Assembly: GCF_011045095.1 (NCBI RefSeq)
Contig: NZ_JAALDL010000005.1
Coordinates: forward strand, 62,001 to 126,000
DNA length: 64,000 nucleotides
Direction of reading: 5' to 3'
Source of the DNA: Grimontia sedimenti
GTDB lineage: Bacteria > Pseudomonadota > Gammaproteobacteria > Enterobacterales > Vibrionaceae
Shown here in pieces: positions 8,957-18,691 of the stretch. The position numbers and the translations under genes were made by a program. The notes under the pieces are model-generated. The model was not told the DNA's origin. It saw only the letters and a list, made by a program, of their open reading frames with translations, and did no database searches. Each line of letters opens with the position of its first letter. Position 1 is the stretch's first letter.

Positions 8957-11236
8957 TTAGATTTTGCAAGCGCCGCCTGCGCAATCATCATCTTGTGCTG
9001 CGAGATCTTTCTGCGCATCGTCTGCACCGTCACGAGTGTTGTGATAGTACAGGGTTTTCACACCCAGCTTATAGGCAGAAAGCAAATCTTTGAGAAGCAG
9101 CTTCATTGGTACCTTGCCACCAGCCTGTTTGCTTGGGTCGTAGTTCGTGTTGGCAGAGATTGCCTGGTCTACGAACTTCTGCATCAGACCAACCAATTGC
9201 AGGTAACCGTCGTTTGATTCGATGTTCCAAAGCAGCTCGTAGTTGTCTTTGTACTTGTCGTACTCAGGAACCACCTGCTTGAGGATGCCATCTTTAGACG
9301 CCTTAATTGATACGAAGCCGCGTGGAGGTTCGATCCCGTTTGTGGCGTTAGAGATTTGCGAAGAAGTCTCTGAAGGCATCAGTGCAGAAAGCGTTGAGTT
9401 ACGCAGACCATGCTCCATGATCTCTGAGCGAAGCGCATCCCAATCATAGTGCAATGGCTCATCGCAGATTGCATCTAGGTCGCGCTTGTAAGTATCGATT
9501 GGCAACAAGCCTTTCGCGTAGTTGGTTTCGTTAAATGAAGGACATGCGCCTTGCTCTTTCGCCAGACCAACAGACGCTTTCAACAGGTAGTACTGAATCG
9601 CTTCGAACGTGCGGTGAGTCAGGCCGTTTGCACTGCCGTCTGAGTAACGCACGCCATTTTTCGCCAGGTAGTAGGCAAAGTTGATCACGCCTACACCCAG
9701 TGTACGGCGGTTCATGGTCGCTTTACGCGCTGCTGGTAGCGGGTAATCCTGGTAATCCAGCAGGGAGTCCAGAGCACGGATAGTCAGGTCAGCCAACTCT
9801 TCCAGCTCGTCCAGCTCTTTAATCGCACCCAGGTTGAATGCAGACAGCGTACACAGTGCAATCTCGCCCTGATCGTCTTCAACGTTGGTCAGTGGTTTGG
9901 TTGGCAGCGCAATTTCCAGACACAGGTTAGACTGACGAATCGGTGCAACCTGAGGGTCAAACGGGCTGTGAGTATTACAGTGGTCCACGTTCTGAATGTA
10001 GATACGACCCGTTGAGGCACGCTCTTGCATCATCAGCGAGAACAGCTCTACCGCTTTACGGGTTTCACGCTTGATGGATGGGTCGTTCTCGTACTGAACG
10101 TACAGGCGCTCAAATTCTTCTTGGTCCGCAAAGAACGCGTCGTACAACCCCGGTACATCTGATGGTGAGAACAGAGAAATGCTCTCGCCCTTGATCAGGC
10201 GGGTGTACATCAGTTTGTTGATTTGAACACCGTAGTCCATGTGACGAACACGGTTCTCTTCAACGCCACGGTTATTCTTCAGAACCAGCAGGCTTTCTAC
10301 TTCACGGTGCCACATTGGGTAGAACAGGGTCGCTGCACCACCACGCACACCACCTTGTGAACAACACTTCACCGCTGTCTGGAAGTATTTGTAGAAAGGA
10401 ATACAACCAGTGTGGAAAGCCTCGCCACCGCGGATTGGGCTACCCAGTGCACGGATGCGACCAGCGTTGATGCCGATACCGGCACGCTGACTCACGTAGC
10501 GAACAATTGCACTCGCCGTTGCGTTGATAGAATCCAGGCTGTCATCACACTCAATCAGTACACAAGAGCTGAACTGACGGGTTGGTGTGCGCACACCAGA
10601 CATAATGGGTGTTGGCAGAGAAATCTTGAACAGAGATACCGCGTCATAGAAGCGACGGATGTAGTCCAGACGGGTCTCTTTCGGGTGGTTAGCAAATAGA
10701 CATGCTGCAACCATAATGTACAAAAACTGTGCACTTTCGTAGATTTCACCAGTAACACGGTTCTGTACCAAATATTTACCTTCCAACTGCTTCACTGCTG
10801 CGTATGAAAAATTCATATCTCGCCAGTGGTCAATGTAGGTATCAAGAATGTTCAATTCTTCAGCAGTATAGTCTTCAAGTAGATGCTTATCATACTTGCC
10901 CATATCAACCATTTTGTTGACGTGGTCGAAAAGCGTTGGTGGCTCAAATTGGCCGTAAGCCTTCTTGCGCAAGTGAAAAACGGCAAGGCGTGCAGCCAGA
11001 TACTGATAATCCGGCGTCTCTTCAGAGATCAGATCGGCAGCCGCTTTGATGATAGTTTCGTGAATGTCTTCAGTTTTGATACCGTCGTAAAATTGAATGT
11101 GAGAACGGAGTTCGACTTGTGATACAGAGACATTGTCGAGGCCTTCAGCGGCCCAGGTGATGACGCGGTGGATTTTGTCGAGATCTATGTTTTCCTTAAC
11201 ACCACTGCGCTTTTGGACGGTAATTTGTTGGTTCAT
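8957..11236 (-). CDS. nrdA: Class Ia ribonucleotide reductase, alpha subunit
   Basis: Catalytic subunit (R1) that reduces NDPs to dNDPs. 759 residues against 761 in E. coli. The N-terminal ATP-cone (about residues 1-90) begins QITVQKRSGVKENIDLDKIH and gives dATP feedback control. The three active-site cysteines are visible in RQFSSCVLIECDDS, QSNLCLEIALP and EIALCTLSAFN. The C-terminal redox pair is in DDDCAGGACKI. The glycine-rich SQGGVRGGAATLFYPMWH loop is also conserved. First gene of nrdA-nrdB-yfaE. Upstream are two NrdR boxes and a possible DnaA box, so the operon is probably repressed by NrdR-dATP and tied to replication timing. Confidence 0.98.
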   Translation of the reverse strand: MNQQITVQKRSGVKENIDLDKIHRVITWAAEGLDNVSVSQVELRSHIQFYDGIKTEDIHETIIKAAADLISEETPDYQYLAARLAVFHLRKKAYGQFEPPTLFDHVNKMVDMGKYDKHLLEDYTAEELNILDTYIDHWRDMNFSYAAVKQLEGKYLVQNRVTGEIYESAQFLYIMVAACLFANHPKETRLDYIRRFYDAVSLFKISLPTPIMSGVRTPTRQFSSCVLIECDDSLDSINATASAIVRYVSQRAGIGINAGRIRALGSPIRGGEAFHTGCIPFYKYFQTAVKCCSQGGVRGGAATLFYPMWHREVESLLVLKNNRGVEENRVRHMDYGVQINKLMYTRLIKGESISLFSPSDVPGLYDAFFADQEEFERLYVQYENDPSIKRETRKAVELFSLMMQERASTGRIYIQNVDHCNTHSPFDPQVAPIRQSNLCLEIALPTKPLTNVEDDQGEIALCTLSAFNLGAIKELDELEELADLTIRALDSLLDYQDYPLPAARKATMNRRTLGVGVINFAYYLAKNGVRYSDGSANGLTHRTFEAIQYYLLKASVGLAKEQGACPSFNETNYAKGLLPIDTYKRDLDAICDEPLHYDWDALRSEIMEHGLRNSTLSALMPSETSSQISNATNGIEPPRGFVSIKASKDGILKQVVPEYDKYKDNYELLWNIESNDGYLQLVGLMQKFVDQAISANTNYDPSKQAGGKVPMKLLLKDLLSAYKLGVKTLYYHNTRDGADDAQKDLAAQDDDCAGGACKI

Positions 11237-11343
11237 TTATCTTGTTCCCGGTATTTCCTTGCCTGAAGACCTGTTTTTGTAAAATTTCACAAATTGCAAG
11301 GATGATTTGTGATCAATATTAAACTTATGGCGTAGTCATCAAA

Positions 11344-11359
11344 ACACTATATATAGGGT
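11344..11359. promoter_or_regulatory. NrdR box, nrdA-proximal
   Basis: ACACTATATATAGGGT matches the 16-bp NrdR consensus acaCwAtATaTwGtgt at nearly every position, about 108 bases before the nrdA start. Confidence 0.75.
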
Positions 11360-11375
11360 CTACGCTCGACTTGAG

Positions 11376-11391
11376 TAACAAGATAGTGGTG
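11376..11391. promoter_or_regulatory. NrdR box, nrdA-distal
   Basis: TAACAAGATAGTGGTG keeps the conserved core (C-w-A at positions 4-6, A-T at 8-9, w-G at 12-13). It starts 32 bases from the first box, the usual three-turn phasing of paired NrdR sites. Weaker than the proximal copy. Confidence 0.5.
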
Positions 11392-11429
11392 AGGCGGAGA
11401 TAATGCAAGTTCCCCCTGAGACAGGTGTC

Positions 11430-11438
11430 TGTGGATAT
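11430..11438 (-). promoter_or_regulatory. Possible DnaA box upstream of nrdA
   Basis: TGTGGATAT is the complement of ATATCCACA, 8 of 9 matches to TTATCCACA. nrdAB of E. coli is DnaA-regulated, so it is plausible here, but a single 9-mer is weak evidence. The rest of 11237-11637 shows only the NrdR boxes and AT-rich promoter-like sequence. Confidence 0.35.
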
Positions 11439-11637
11439 CTTGGGGATGGGAATTGTTATGTTAGTGCTTACTCACTGTTTTATCCCAAGTAAGGCAATGG
11501 TATAGAAAAAATCAACGATTTTTACGGTACGAAATGAAATAAAAAAAAATATTCTGCTTGCCTGATGACGCTTTCGGTGCATCCCGTTAAGCGTCTGAAT
11601 AGTGGTTATTTTCTGTTCTGGACCAGTGTGATTGGGA

Positions 11638-12294
11638 TCAGAATAATGACAGAATCTCTACAGGTTTATTAAAAATCTGATCGGCCTCCCATTCGGTTGG
11701 TCGATCGGTTTCACCGATATACCCCCATGACGCTACCGCAGACATCATGTTGGCCGCTTTGGCAGCCACAATGTCATTCTGTATATCCCCAACATATAGG
11801 CATTTTTCTGGTTCGATAGTCAGAATCGACGCACCGTGCAGTAACGGCGCGGGGTGGGGCTTCGCATGTGGTGTAGTGTCGGCACAGACAATGGTTCTGG
11901 CCTGTAAGAGCAAAGGGAAGTAGGGAAGGAGCATTCCAGTCAGAAACCCCGGCTTGTTGGTCACAATACCCCAGGGGATCTGTCTCTCGGTGAGTTGTTC
12001 CAGTAGTTCAACCACACCACTATATAGTGTGGTTGTAGTACAAATATTTTCTGCATAGTGCTCGAGAAAGGAAAGTCGCAGTTGGTCGAGGTCTTTTCCT
12101 TGCAGCGCATCGCCAAAGCCCGTGCGAAGTAGACCTCTGGCACCGTGACTGGTATTGGCCTGAATCTGGCTTTCAGAAAGAGGAGGGAGTCCGTGATCTT
12201 TCAAAACACAGTTTGCGGCGTTGGCCATATCGGGCGCGGTATCCAGTAAGGTGCCATCCAAATCAAACAGAACTGCTTCTACGTTTCCTTTCAT
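11638..12294 (-). CDS. HAD-IA phosphatase of the Gph/MupP group
   Basis: Haloacid-dehalogenase superfamily phosphatase, 218 residues, cytosolic. Motif I is VLFDLDGTLLDTAPDM (nucleophile Asp and acid/base Asp), motif II IVTNKPG, motif III the lysine in HAKPHPAPLL, and motif IV VGDIQNDIVAAKAANM. It sits 44 bases downstream of ubiG and after that gene's terminator. In Pseudomonas the gene next to ubiG is mupP (MurNAc-6-phosphate phosphatase of peptidoglycan recycling). In enterobacteria the closest named relative is gph (phosphoglycolate phosphatase). Motifs do not separate these two, so I give no symbol. Slightly shorter than E. coli Gph (252). Confidence 0.85.
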   Translation of the reverse strand: MKGNVEAVLFDLDGTLLDTAPDMANAANCVLKDHGLPPLSESQIQANTSHGARGLLRTGFGDALQGKDLDQLRLSFLEHYAENICTTTTLYSGVVELLEQLTERQIPWGIVTNKPGFLTGMLLPYFPLLLQARTIVCADTTPHAKPHPAPLLHGASILTIEPEKCLYVGDIQNDIVAAKAANMMSAVASWGYIGETDRPTEWEADQIFNKPVEILSLF

Positions 12295-12326
12295 TAATTT
12301 TCCTTGTTCAGGTTTTGGCGCTCAAA

Positions 12327-12353
12327 ATAAAGCCCGGATTATTCCGGGCTTTG
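12327..12353 (-). terminator. Terminator overlapping the ubiG stop
   Basis: On the - strand AAAGCCCGG-AATAAT-CCGGGCTTT is followed by ATTTT. The ubiG TAA lies in the loop. Readthrough would be needed for co-expression of the HAD phosphatase. Confidence 0.75.
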
Positions 12354-13052
12354 AGTATGTACGATGTAATTCACGTCCACATTACGCGGTGACAGCCAGT
12401 ATCGATCCGTCAGCGGGTTGTAATGTAACCCTGTCATGTGCTGTTCCTGAAGTGGCGTATAGTCGATCATCTTCAGCAACTCAGAAGGGCGGATGAACTT
12501 GTTATGGTCATGCGTGCCTTTAGGCACAATCTTCATCACATGCTCTGCACCGACAATCGCAAACAACCAGGATTTAGTATTGCGGTTTAGAGTAGAGAAG
12601 AATACGTGACCGCCCGGTTTTACCATCTTCGCACAGGAAGCAATCACAGAAGCAGGATCGGGTACATGCTCTAGCATTTCCATACAGGTCACCACATCGT
12701 AATGGCCCTGATGTGCTTCAGCATGTTCTTCGGCGGTAGATTGTACGTAAGAGACTGTCGTACCTGTTTCCAGTGCATGCAAACGTGCCACCGTTAGCGG
12801 CTCTTTGCCCATATCCAGGCCAGTTACATCGGCACCTTCTCGTGCCATGCTTTCTGCCAGGATACCGCCACCACAACCCACATCGAGTACTTTCTTGCCA
12901 AAAATCCCTCCGCTTTTCTCAATCACATAGTTGAGGCGAAGGGGATTGATTCGGTGTAAAGGTTTGAACTCGCCTTCCAGATCCCACCAACGGGAAGCCA
13001 TGTCTTCGAATTTTTGAATTTCCGCCGGATCGACGTTGAGTTGGGTTGTCAT
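12339..13052 (-). CDS. ubiG: Ubiquinone biosynthesis O-methyltransferase UbiG
   Basis: SAM-dependent methyltransferase catalysing both O-methylations of ubiquinone synthesis. 237 residues (E. coli 240). SAM-binding motif I is [16 protein letters not shown], followed by VTGLDMG and the post-I motif; [15 protein letters not shown] corresponds to motif II/III. The N-terminal [20 protein letters not shown] is the UbiG signature. Transcribed away from gyrA, as in many gamma-proteobacteria where ubiG and gyrA are neighbours. The start ATG is followed by [11 protein letters not shown], the usual UbiG beginning. Confidence 0.96.
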   Translation of the reverse strand: MTTQLNVDPAEIQKFEDMASRWWDLEGEFKPLHRINPLRLNYVIEKSGGIFGKKVLDVGCGGGILAESMAREGADVTGLDMGKEPLTVARLHALETGTTVSYVQSTAEEHAEAHQGHYDVVTCMEMLEHVPDPASVIASCAKMVKPGGHVFFSTLNRNTKSWLFAIVGAEHVMKIVPKGTHDHNKFIRPSELLKMIDYTPLQEQHMTGLHYNPLTDRYWLSPRNVDVNYIVHTQSPE

Positions 13053-13208
13053 CTACATCTTATCCCTAAAAATTTTTTCCATTATACCCGTTTTGATTGC
13101 TATTGCAGGTGGAAGATTTGTTGCTAAACACAGCAAGGTTGAAGTCTTTATGCTTTGAATGTTACTACGGTTGATGGATAGATAGAGATTGAGCGAGGAG
13201 ATCACAAA

Positions 13209-13228
13209 GCCGGAGGCAGACCCCCGGC
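13209..13228 (-). terminator. Hairpin behind the 33-codon reading frame
   Basis: On the - strand GCCGGGGG-TCTG-CCTCCGGC forms an 8-bp stem with one G-T pair and a tetraloop, followed by TTTGTGAT. The T-tract is short, so termination strength is uncertain. It lies 39 bases beyond the stop of the small frame. Confidence 0.5.
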
Positions 13229-13266
13229 GAGATTGGAAAAGTCGTGGTTATCGTGTTGGAGAAAAG

Positions 13267-13368
13267 TTAAGCGGCATTGGTTACTGCAACGGCAGCCAGA
13301 AGCCCTAACAAAGTGTATTTTCCAACAATGATGGCCATACCCACAGCATTGATAGCTTGATGTAACAT
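13267..13368 (-). CDS. Possible 33-residue hydrophobic peptide
   Basis: A small reading frame in the 712-base ubiG-gyrA intergenic region: ATG at 13366-13368 preceded by AGGGGG (7 bases spacing), ending with TAA. The peptide starts MLHQAINAVGMAIIVGKY and continues TLLGLLAAVAVTNAA, a single hydrophobic stretch long enough to span or sit in the inner membrane, with one lysine. A hairpin follows it and an inverted repeat (13419-13436) lies upstream, so it has the parts of a small gene. I recognise no family. It could be a small membrane protein, a toxin-like peptide of a type I system, or chance. No antisense RNA promoter is obvious. The remainder of 13053-13764 holds the hairpin at 13552-13570 and the gyrA promoter region. 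Confidence 0.45.
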   Translation of the reverse strand: MLHQAINAVGMAIIVGKYTLLGLLAAVAVTNAA

Positions 13369-13418
13369 AGCGCCCCCTGATTTTTCTTAGCGACACTTTT
13401 TTGTGTCATGGGCATTTT

Positions 13419-13436
13419 CCCCTACATAATTAGGGG
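13419..13436. repeat. Inverted repeat upstream of the small frame
   Basis: CCCCTA-CATAAT-TAGGGG, a perfect 6-bp inverted repeat with a 6-base centre, about 50 bases upstream of the small frame's ATG. Size and position fit an operator; no known regulator matches. Confidence 0.4.
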
Positions 13437-13551
13437 ATATTGAGACCAGGTTCCCATTGTACTTTTCCTTCCTTTATTACATCCGGATCCGTGAAGTGGG
13501 TAGTTTTCTCTTCTTACATGCGGTTTCACGACCTTTTGATATGAAAAAGAC

Positions 13552-13570
13552 GCCTGAGCGTCTCTCAGGC
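13552..13570. terminator. Isolated hairpin upstream of gyrA
   Basis: GCCTGA-GCGTCTC-TCAGGC followed by TTTCT on + and by GTCTTTTT on -. No clear gene uses it. It may separate gyrA from transcription in the ubiG region. Confidence 0.4.
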
Positions 13571-13764
13571 TTTCTAGCAAAATTTGCTGGTTCCACCCTG
13601 TCATTGAGCGTTTTTTGGCCCTGTCGTGCGTTAGAGCGCCAAAATAAGAGTAATTCGTGATTTATCTCGGGTTTAGGCTGTGACTCTTTGCCCGCTTTTA
13701 TGGTATTCTCACCTGTCTTGCACGTAGTCATTTTTGACATACTTACCTGAGGGATATTGGCTCC

Positions 13765-16398
13765 ATGAGCGATCTTGCTAAAGAGATCACGCCCGTCAAC
13801 ATTGAAGAGGAGCTGAAAAGCTCATACCTCGACTACGCGATGTCAGTTATCGTGGGTCGTGCTCTTCCAGATGTGCGTGATGGTCTGAAGCCTGTACACC
13901 GCCGCGTTCTTTTCGCGATGAATGTACTTGGCAACGACTGGAACAAAGCATACAAAAAATCTGCGCGTGTTGTTGGCGATGTGATCGGTAAATACCACCC
14001 ACACGGTGACAGCGCTGTTTACGACACCATTGTTCGTATGGCTCAGCCGTTCTCACTGCGTTACATGCTGGTCGATGGCCAGGGTAACTTCGGTTCGATC
14101 GACGGCGACTCAGCGGCAGCAATGCGTTATACCGAAGTTCGCATGGCGAAAATCGCCCACGAACTGCTGGCTGATCTGGATAAAGAAACTGTCGACTACG
14201 TTCCTAACTACGACGGTACTGAACAGATCCCAGAGGTAATGCCAACCCGAATTCCTAACCTGCTGGTGAACGGTTCTTCCGGTATCGCCGTAGGTATGGC
14301 GACCAATATTCCTCCGCACAACCTGACTGAAGTCGTTAACGGCTGTCTGGCGTACATCGAGAATGAAGACATCACTATCGAAGAGTTGATGACGCACATT
14401 CCGGGCCCAGACTTCCCAACAGCGGCAATGATCAATGGCCGTAAAGGCATTGAAGATGCGTACCGTACCGGTCGCGGTAAGATTTACCTGCGTTCGAAAG
14501 CCGATATCGAAGTCGATAAAAACGGCCGCGAGACCATCATCGTTTCTGAGATCCCTTATCAGGTCAACAAAGCACGTTTGATCGAGAAGATCGCCGAACT
14601 GGTGAAAGATAAGAAGATTGAAGGCATCAGTGCGCTGCGCGACGAGTCTGACAAAGACGGTATGCGCATCGTTATCGAATGTAAGCGTGACGCAGTGGGT
14701 GAGGTTATCCTCAACAACCTGTACGCACAGACGCAACTGCAAACCTCTTTCGGTATCAACATGGTGGCACTGGATAACAACCAGCCACGACTGTTCAACC
14801 TGAAAGACATGCTGAAGTGCTTCGTGAACCACCGCCGTGAAGTGGTGACACGTCGTACGATTTTCGAACTGCGCAAAGCACGTGACCGTGCACACATCCT
14901 TGAAGGCCTGGCGATTGCGCTGGCAAACATTGATGAAATCATTGAGCTGATCCGTAACGCTCAGACCCCAGCGATTGCACGCGAAGAGCTGCAAAACCGT
15001 GGCTGGGATCTGGGAACCGTTGCTGTGATGCTGGAAGCGACCGGTGTTGATGCGGCGCGTCCTGAGTGGCTGGAAGATGAGTTTGGCGTCCGTGACGGCA
15101 AATACTTCCTGACCGAGCAACAAGCGCAAGCAATTCTGGATCTGCGTCTGCACAAACTGACCGGTCTTGAGCACGAGAAGATCCTGGATGAATACAAAGA
15201 ACTGCTGGCACTGATCGGCGAGCTGATGTTCATTCTGTCCAGCCCTGAGCGTCTGATGGAAGTGATCACCGAAGAGCTGACTGCTGTTCGTGATGGTTTC
15301 GGCGATGAGCGCCGCACTGAAATCACAGCTGCAAGTGCTGACATCGACATCGAAGACCTGATCAATCAGGAAGATGTTGTTGTGACCCTGTCGCACGAAG
15401 GTTACGTGAAGTATCAGCCTCTGACTGACTACGAAGCGCAGCGTCGTGGTGGTAAAGGTAAGTCAGCGACTCGCATGAAAGAAGAAGACTACATTGAGCG
15501 TCTTCTGGTGGCGAATACACACGATACTATTCTGTGTTTCTCAAGCCGCGGCCGTATGTACTGGCTGAAGGTTTACCAATTACCTCTGGCATCACGTACT
15601 GCTCGTGGTAAGCCGATTGTTAACCTATTGCCTCTGGAGCAGGACGAGCGCATTACTGCGATCCTTCCTGTTAAAGAGTACGAAGAAGACAAGTTCGTCT
15701 TCATGGCAACCGGTGACGGTACTGTGAAGAAGACGCCGCTGACTGATTTCAGCCGTCCTCGTAGCGCAGGTATCATCGCAGTGAATCTGCGTGAAAACGA
15801 TTCTCTGATTGGTGTTGATATCACCACTGGTGATAACGACATCATGCTGTTCTCGAAGTCTGGTAAAGTTGTTCGCTTCAACGAAGGCCAGGTTCGTGGC
15901 ATGGGCCGCACTGCGGCTGGTGTTCGTGGTATCAAACTGGCAGAGGGCGACAAAGTTGTTTCTCTGATTGTTCCTCACAACGACGGTGATGTTCTGACCG
16001 TAACTGAAAACGGTTACGGTAAGCGTACCGAGCTTGTTGAGTACCCAGCGAAGAGCCGTGCAACCCAAGGTGTGGTATCGATCAAGGTTTCTGAGCGTAA
16101 CGGCTGTGTAGTCGGTGCCGTTCAGGTAGAAACCGGTGATGAGTTCATGATGATCACCAACGCAGGTACGCTGGTACGTACCCGTGTGGCAGAAGTCAGC
16201 CAGGTTGGCCGTAACACCCAGGGTGTGACGCTAATCCGTACCTCTGAAGACGAAAAAGTGGTTGGTCTTCAGCGCATCGATGAGCCTGATGAAGAGTTAC
16301 TGCCATTGGATGAAGACGGTGACGTTGACGCAGAAGCGCAATCAACTGCCGACGCACCATCAGAAGACTCAACAGATGGAGAAGCGACCGAGGAGTAA
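13765..16398 (+). CDS. gyrA: DNA gyrase subunit A
   Basis: Breakage-reunion subunit of gyrase, which introduces negative supercoils with GyrB. 877 residues. The N-terminal domain (1 to about 520) is nearly identical in motif to E. coli; the active-site tyrosine lies in [11 protein letters not shown] (Tyr122). The quinolone-resistance region [15 protein letters not shown] has Ser83 and Asp87, so no classical resistance substitution is present. The C-terminal DNA-wrapping pinwheel (about 535-840) includes the GyrA-box [10 protein letters not shown] and repeated degenerate copies. The tail is strongly acidic ([11 protein letters not shown]...), as in other Vibrionaceae. Start ATG at 13765 matches [20 protein letters not shown], collinear with E. 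coli. Single gene ending in a strong terminator. Confidence 0.99.
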   Translation: MSDLAKEITPVNIEEELKSSYLDYAMSVIVGRALPDVRDGLKPVHRRVLFAMNVLGNDWNKAYKKSARVVGDVIGKYHPHGDSAVYDTIVRMAQPFSLRYMLVDGQGNFGSIDGDSAAAMRYTEVRMAKIAHELLADLDKETVDYVPNYDGTEQIPEVMPTRIPNLLVNGSSGIAVGMATNIPPHNLTEVVNGCLAYIENEDITIEELMTHIPGPDFPTAAMINGRKGIEDAYRTGRGKIYLRSKADIEVDKNGRETIIVSEIPYQVNKARLIEKIAELVKDKKIEGISALRDESDKDGMRIVIECKRDAVGEVILNNLYAQTQLQTSFGINMVALDNNQPRLFNLKDMLKCFVNHRREVVTRRTIFELRKARDRAHILEGLAIALANIDEIIELIRNAQTPAIAREELQNRGWDLGTVAVMLEATGVDAARPEWLEDEFGVRDGKYFLTEQQAQAILDLRLHKLTGLEHEKILDEYKELLALIGELMFILSSPERLMEVITEELTAVRDGFGDERRTEITAASADIDIEDLINQEDVVVTLSHEGYVKYQPLTDYEAQRRGGKGKSATRMKEEDYIERLLVANTHDTILCFSSRGRMYWLKVYQLPLASRTARGKPIVNLLPLEQDERITAILPVKEYEEDKFVFMATGDGTVKKTPLTDFSRPRSAGIIAVNLRENDSLIGVDITTGDNDIMLFSKSGKVVRFNEGQVRGMGRTAAGVRGIKLAEGDKVVSLIVPHNDGDVLTVTENGYGKRTELVEYPAKSRATQGVVSIKVSERNGCVVGAVQVETGDEFMMITNAGTLVRTRVAEVSQVGRNTQGVTLIRTSEDEKVVGLQRIDEPDEELLPLDEDGDVDAEAQSTADAPSEDSTDGEATEE

Positions 16399-16423
16399 TT
16401 CCTGGCCTGCATTCATCAATCTG

Positions 16424-16455
16424 AAAAAAACGCAGCATTCGCTGCGTTTTTTTTT
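16424..16455 (+). terminator. gyrA terminator
   Basis: AACGCAGC-ATTC-GCTGCGTT followed by nine T. A-run on the left gives it some activity in reverse. Confidence 0.9.
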
Positions 16456-16654
16456 ATTCCCTTTTTAATTGTGTCGTCATTAGATCAACACTTTCCGTTC
16501 CAATCGCCTGCGAAAGGTGATAAAACAAAACGAACAACAATTCATCACGGCTTCTCACTGCCCCCATTTGCGGGCGTTGTCGGGAATGAATTTCCTCAGT
16601 GACAAAATTAGAAAGCCATAAATAAGCGATTTAATGCAGGAGCATTCAAAAATC

Positions 16655-17737
16655 ATGGAAAAGGTATATAACTTCTCTGCTGGCCCGGCGATGTTGCCGG
16701 AAGCGGTTCTGGAAAAAGTACAGGGTGAACTGACTAACTGGAACGGCTTGGGTACTTCCGTCATGGAGATTTCCCACCGCAGTAAGGAATTTCTGGCTGT
16801 TGTTGATGACGCCGAGAAAAACCTCCGTGAACTGCTGTCTATTCCTGATAACTACCATGTTCTATACGCACAAGGCGGTGCCCGTGCGCAGTTTGCTGCA
16901 GTGCCAATGAACCTTTTGGGCAGCAACACCATTGCTGACTATGTAGACGGCGGCTACTGGGCTGCAAGTGCAGTAAAAGAAGCCAAAAAATACTGCACAC
17001 CTAACGTGGTAACAGTAAAAACGGAAATCGATGGCAAACGCGCGATCTTGCCTGCGAAAGACTGGAAGCTGAGCAACGATGCTGCGTTTGTTCACTTCTG
17101 TCCAAACGAAACCATCGATGGGATTGAAATCCGGGATTTGCCAGAAACAGACAAGCCAATCGTGGCAGATATGTCCTCAACGATTCTGTCTCGTCCTATC
17201 GATGTGTCTAAGTACGGTGTGATTTACGCGGGTGCGCAGAAAAATATCGGCCCTGCTGGTATTACGCTGGTGATTGTTCGCGACGATCTGCTGGGCAAAG
17301 CCAAAGATTTCCTGCCGAATGTATTGAACTACACCACGTTGGTAGATAAAGAGTCTATGTTCAATACGCCACCGACATTTGGTTGGTATTTGGCGGGTGA
17401 AGTATACAAATGGCTGAAAGAGCAGGGCGGTGTGGAAGCCATGCAGAAGAAGAATGAAGAGAAAGCTGCGTTGCTTTACGACTTCATTGATGGTTCTGAC
17501 TTCTACGTGAACAACATCCATGCTGACAACCGTTCATTGATGAACGTGCCTTTCCAGTTGGTGAATCCTGAGCTTGACGCGAAATTCCTTGCTGAATCAG
17601 ATGCGCTTGGTCTGAAAGCGCTGAAAGGCCACCGTGATGTGGGTGGTATGCGTGCATCTATCTACAATGCGATGTCTTTGGAAGGTGTTCAGGCATTGGT
17701 TGCCTTTATGAAAGACTTCGAAGCCAAAAACGCGTAA
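16655..17737 (+). CDS. serC: Phosphoserine aminotransferase
   Basis: Class V PLP aminotransferase of serine and pyridoxal-phosphate biosynthesis: 3-phosphohydroxypyruvate plus glutamate to phosphoserine plus 2-oxoglutarate. I chose ATG 16655 ([18 protein letters not shown], 360 residues; E. coli 362) over an upstream in-frame ATG at 16634. The upstream ATG has no ribosome site and itself contains the AGGAG used for 16655 (spacing about 12, rather long). The PLP lysine is in [27 protein letters not shown] near the C-terminus is the phosphate-binding region. In E. coli serC is followed by aroA; here xanP and a channel gene separate them and a terminator ends serC. Confidence 0.96.
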   Translation: MEKVYNFSAGPAMLPEAVLEKVQGELTNWNGLGTSVMEISHRSKEFLAVVDDAEKNLRELLSIPDNYHVLYAQGGARAQFAAVPMNLLGSNTIADYVDGGYWAASAVKEAKKYCTPNVVTVKTEIDGKRAILPAKDWKLSNDAAFVHFCPNETIDGIEIRDLPETDKPIVADMSSTILSRPIDVSKYGVIYAGAQKNIGPAGITLVIVRDDLLGKAKDFLPNVLNYTTLVDKESMFNTPPTFGWYLAGEVYKWLKEQGGVEAMQKKNEEKAALLYDFIDGSDFYVNNIHADNRSLMNVPFQLVNPELDAKFLAESDALGLKALKGHRDVGGMRASIYNAMSLEGVQALVAFMKDFEAKNA

Positions 17738-17770
17738 TAAGCCAGGTTTGCGCTTACCACCGTGTTCTAG

Positions 17771-17797
17771 AAACCGCCGCTAATCGGCGGTTTTTTT
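17771..17797. terminator. Terminator shared by serC and the metallo-hydrolase
   Basis: AAACCGCCG-CTAAT-CGGCGGTTTTTTT between convergent stops. A3 on the left and T7 on the right. Confidence 0.85.
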
Positions 17798-18563
17798 ACG
17801 CCGCTTTTTTGAAAATTGCACGCCTGACTTTCGCTTTCACCGAGCGCCAATGGGTGATCGGGCGGTTCGGTGAACGCGCTCTCAAATGAGCGATAACTTC
17901 TTCCGTCAATTCAATTTCACCGCCATGGGCAAGCCAGACGCCTCGAGGCTTTAGTTGTACGATTTTATCGACCGACGCTTTGTAGCGATTAGGGTAGAAG
18001 ACGGGGAAAGGCGGAATGTAACGTCCTTTGACTGTGACCATTAAGTCGGCCACGTAAACGCGATGTGTCGGTGCATGGTAGAGAGACAAATCGCGATCGG
18101 TATGCCCTTGGGTAAAAAGTGCTTTCCACTCAGTAAAGCCGGGCAGTGGCTCTTCATCATTCAACATCACATCTGCTTTCAACTTTCTGTTGTACCAAAT
18201 GTTTTTTGCTGGTTTGCCTTTCCGTTTGGCCACCCACTTTGCCAAAAGTAAGTCGCTCCAATGCATCAGCACACCATCCAGCCCTTGATACCAATCGCCT
18301 GGAACGTTGGCTGTTGCTATCTGACAGCCCGATAACTCTCGAAGTTTTACCGCACCACCTGCGTGGTCGGGGTGCATGTGAGTGACGACGATTAACTTCA
18401 GATCATTTAAAGAGCGGTTCAGCTCTTCGGTGATGAACTTGCAAACCTTATCAACGTCAGCCCTGCTGCACCCATCTAAGAGCAAGAGTCCATGATGATG
18501 CTCCGCAAGGTAAATGGATTGAATGTAGCCATCTAACTGGTGCAGTTTGATCAGTGTCGACAC
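17796..18563 (-). CDS. Metallo-beta-lactamase-fold hydrolase
   Basis: Predicted cytosolic dinuclear-metal hydrolase, 255 residues from GTG at 18561-18563. That start was chosen because GAGAGGAG lies 6 bases upstream; an in-frame ATG 18 bases earlier overlaps that ribosome site. Metal ligands are visible in THMHPDHAGG (H-x-H-x-D-H, residues about 65-75), TQGHTDRDLSLYH and YVADLMV (bridging Asp), and the last His in WLAHGGEIEL. Basic C-terminus (HWRSVKAKVRRAIFKKAA). The family includes glyoxalase II, lactonases and others; the substrate cannot be told. Divergent from xanP, so the PurR box at 18669 may influence both. Confidence 0.8.
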   Translation of the reverse strand: MSTLIKLHQLDGYIQSIYLAEHHHGLLLLDGCSRADVDKVCKFITEELNRSLNDLKLIVVTHMHPDHAGGAVKLRELSGCQIATANVPGDWYQGLDGVLMHWSDLLLAKWVAKRKGKPAKNIWYNRKLKADVMLNDEEPLPGFTEWKALFTQGHTDRDLSLYHAPTHRVYVADLMVTVKGRYIPPFPVFYPNRYKASVDKIVQLKPRGVWLAHGGEIELTEEVIAHLRARSPNRPITHWRSVKAKVRRAIFKKAA

Positions 18564-18668
18564 GTGGGACTCCTCTCTCATCAGACCAGTGAGAGTATAC
18601 CCATTCGTATCAATTTTTCTGCACATTTGTAGTTGAAGTGTTAAATCAGAACAAAGCGTAAGCACTTG

Positions 18669-18684
18669 GCGCAAACGGTTTCCG
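18669..18684. promoter_or_regulatory. PurR operator of xanP
   Basis: GCGCAAACGGTTTCCG carries the CGCAAACG half-site of the PurR consensus ACGCAAACGTTTGCGT and a partial second half (11 of 16). It lies directly upstream of a sigma-70 promoter, which supports it as a real operator for a purine permease. Confidence 0.6.
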
Positions 18685-18691
18685 CAACCGA

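Noticed and set aside
13541-13660. 39-residue + frame MKKTPERLSGF... before gyrA
   Set aside because: Begins with a hairpin (13552-13570) and has no Shine-Dalgarno; kept only as hairpin.
14110-15396. 428-residue open frame on - inside gyrA
   Set aside because: Full antisense shadow of gyrA; low complexity in amino acid usage and no start signal.
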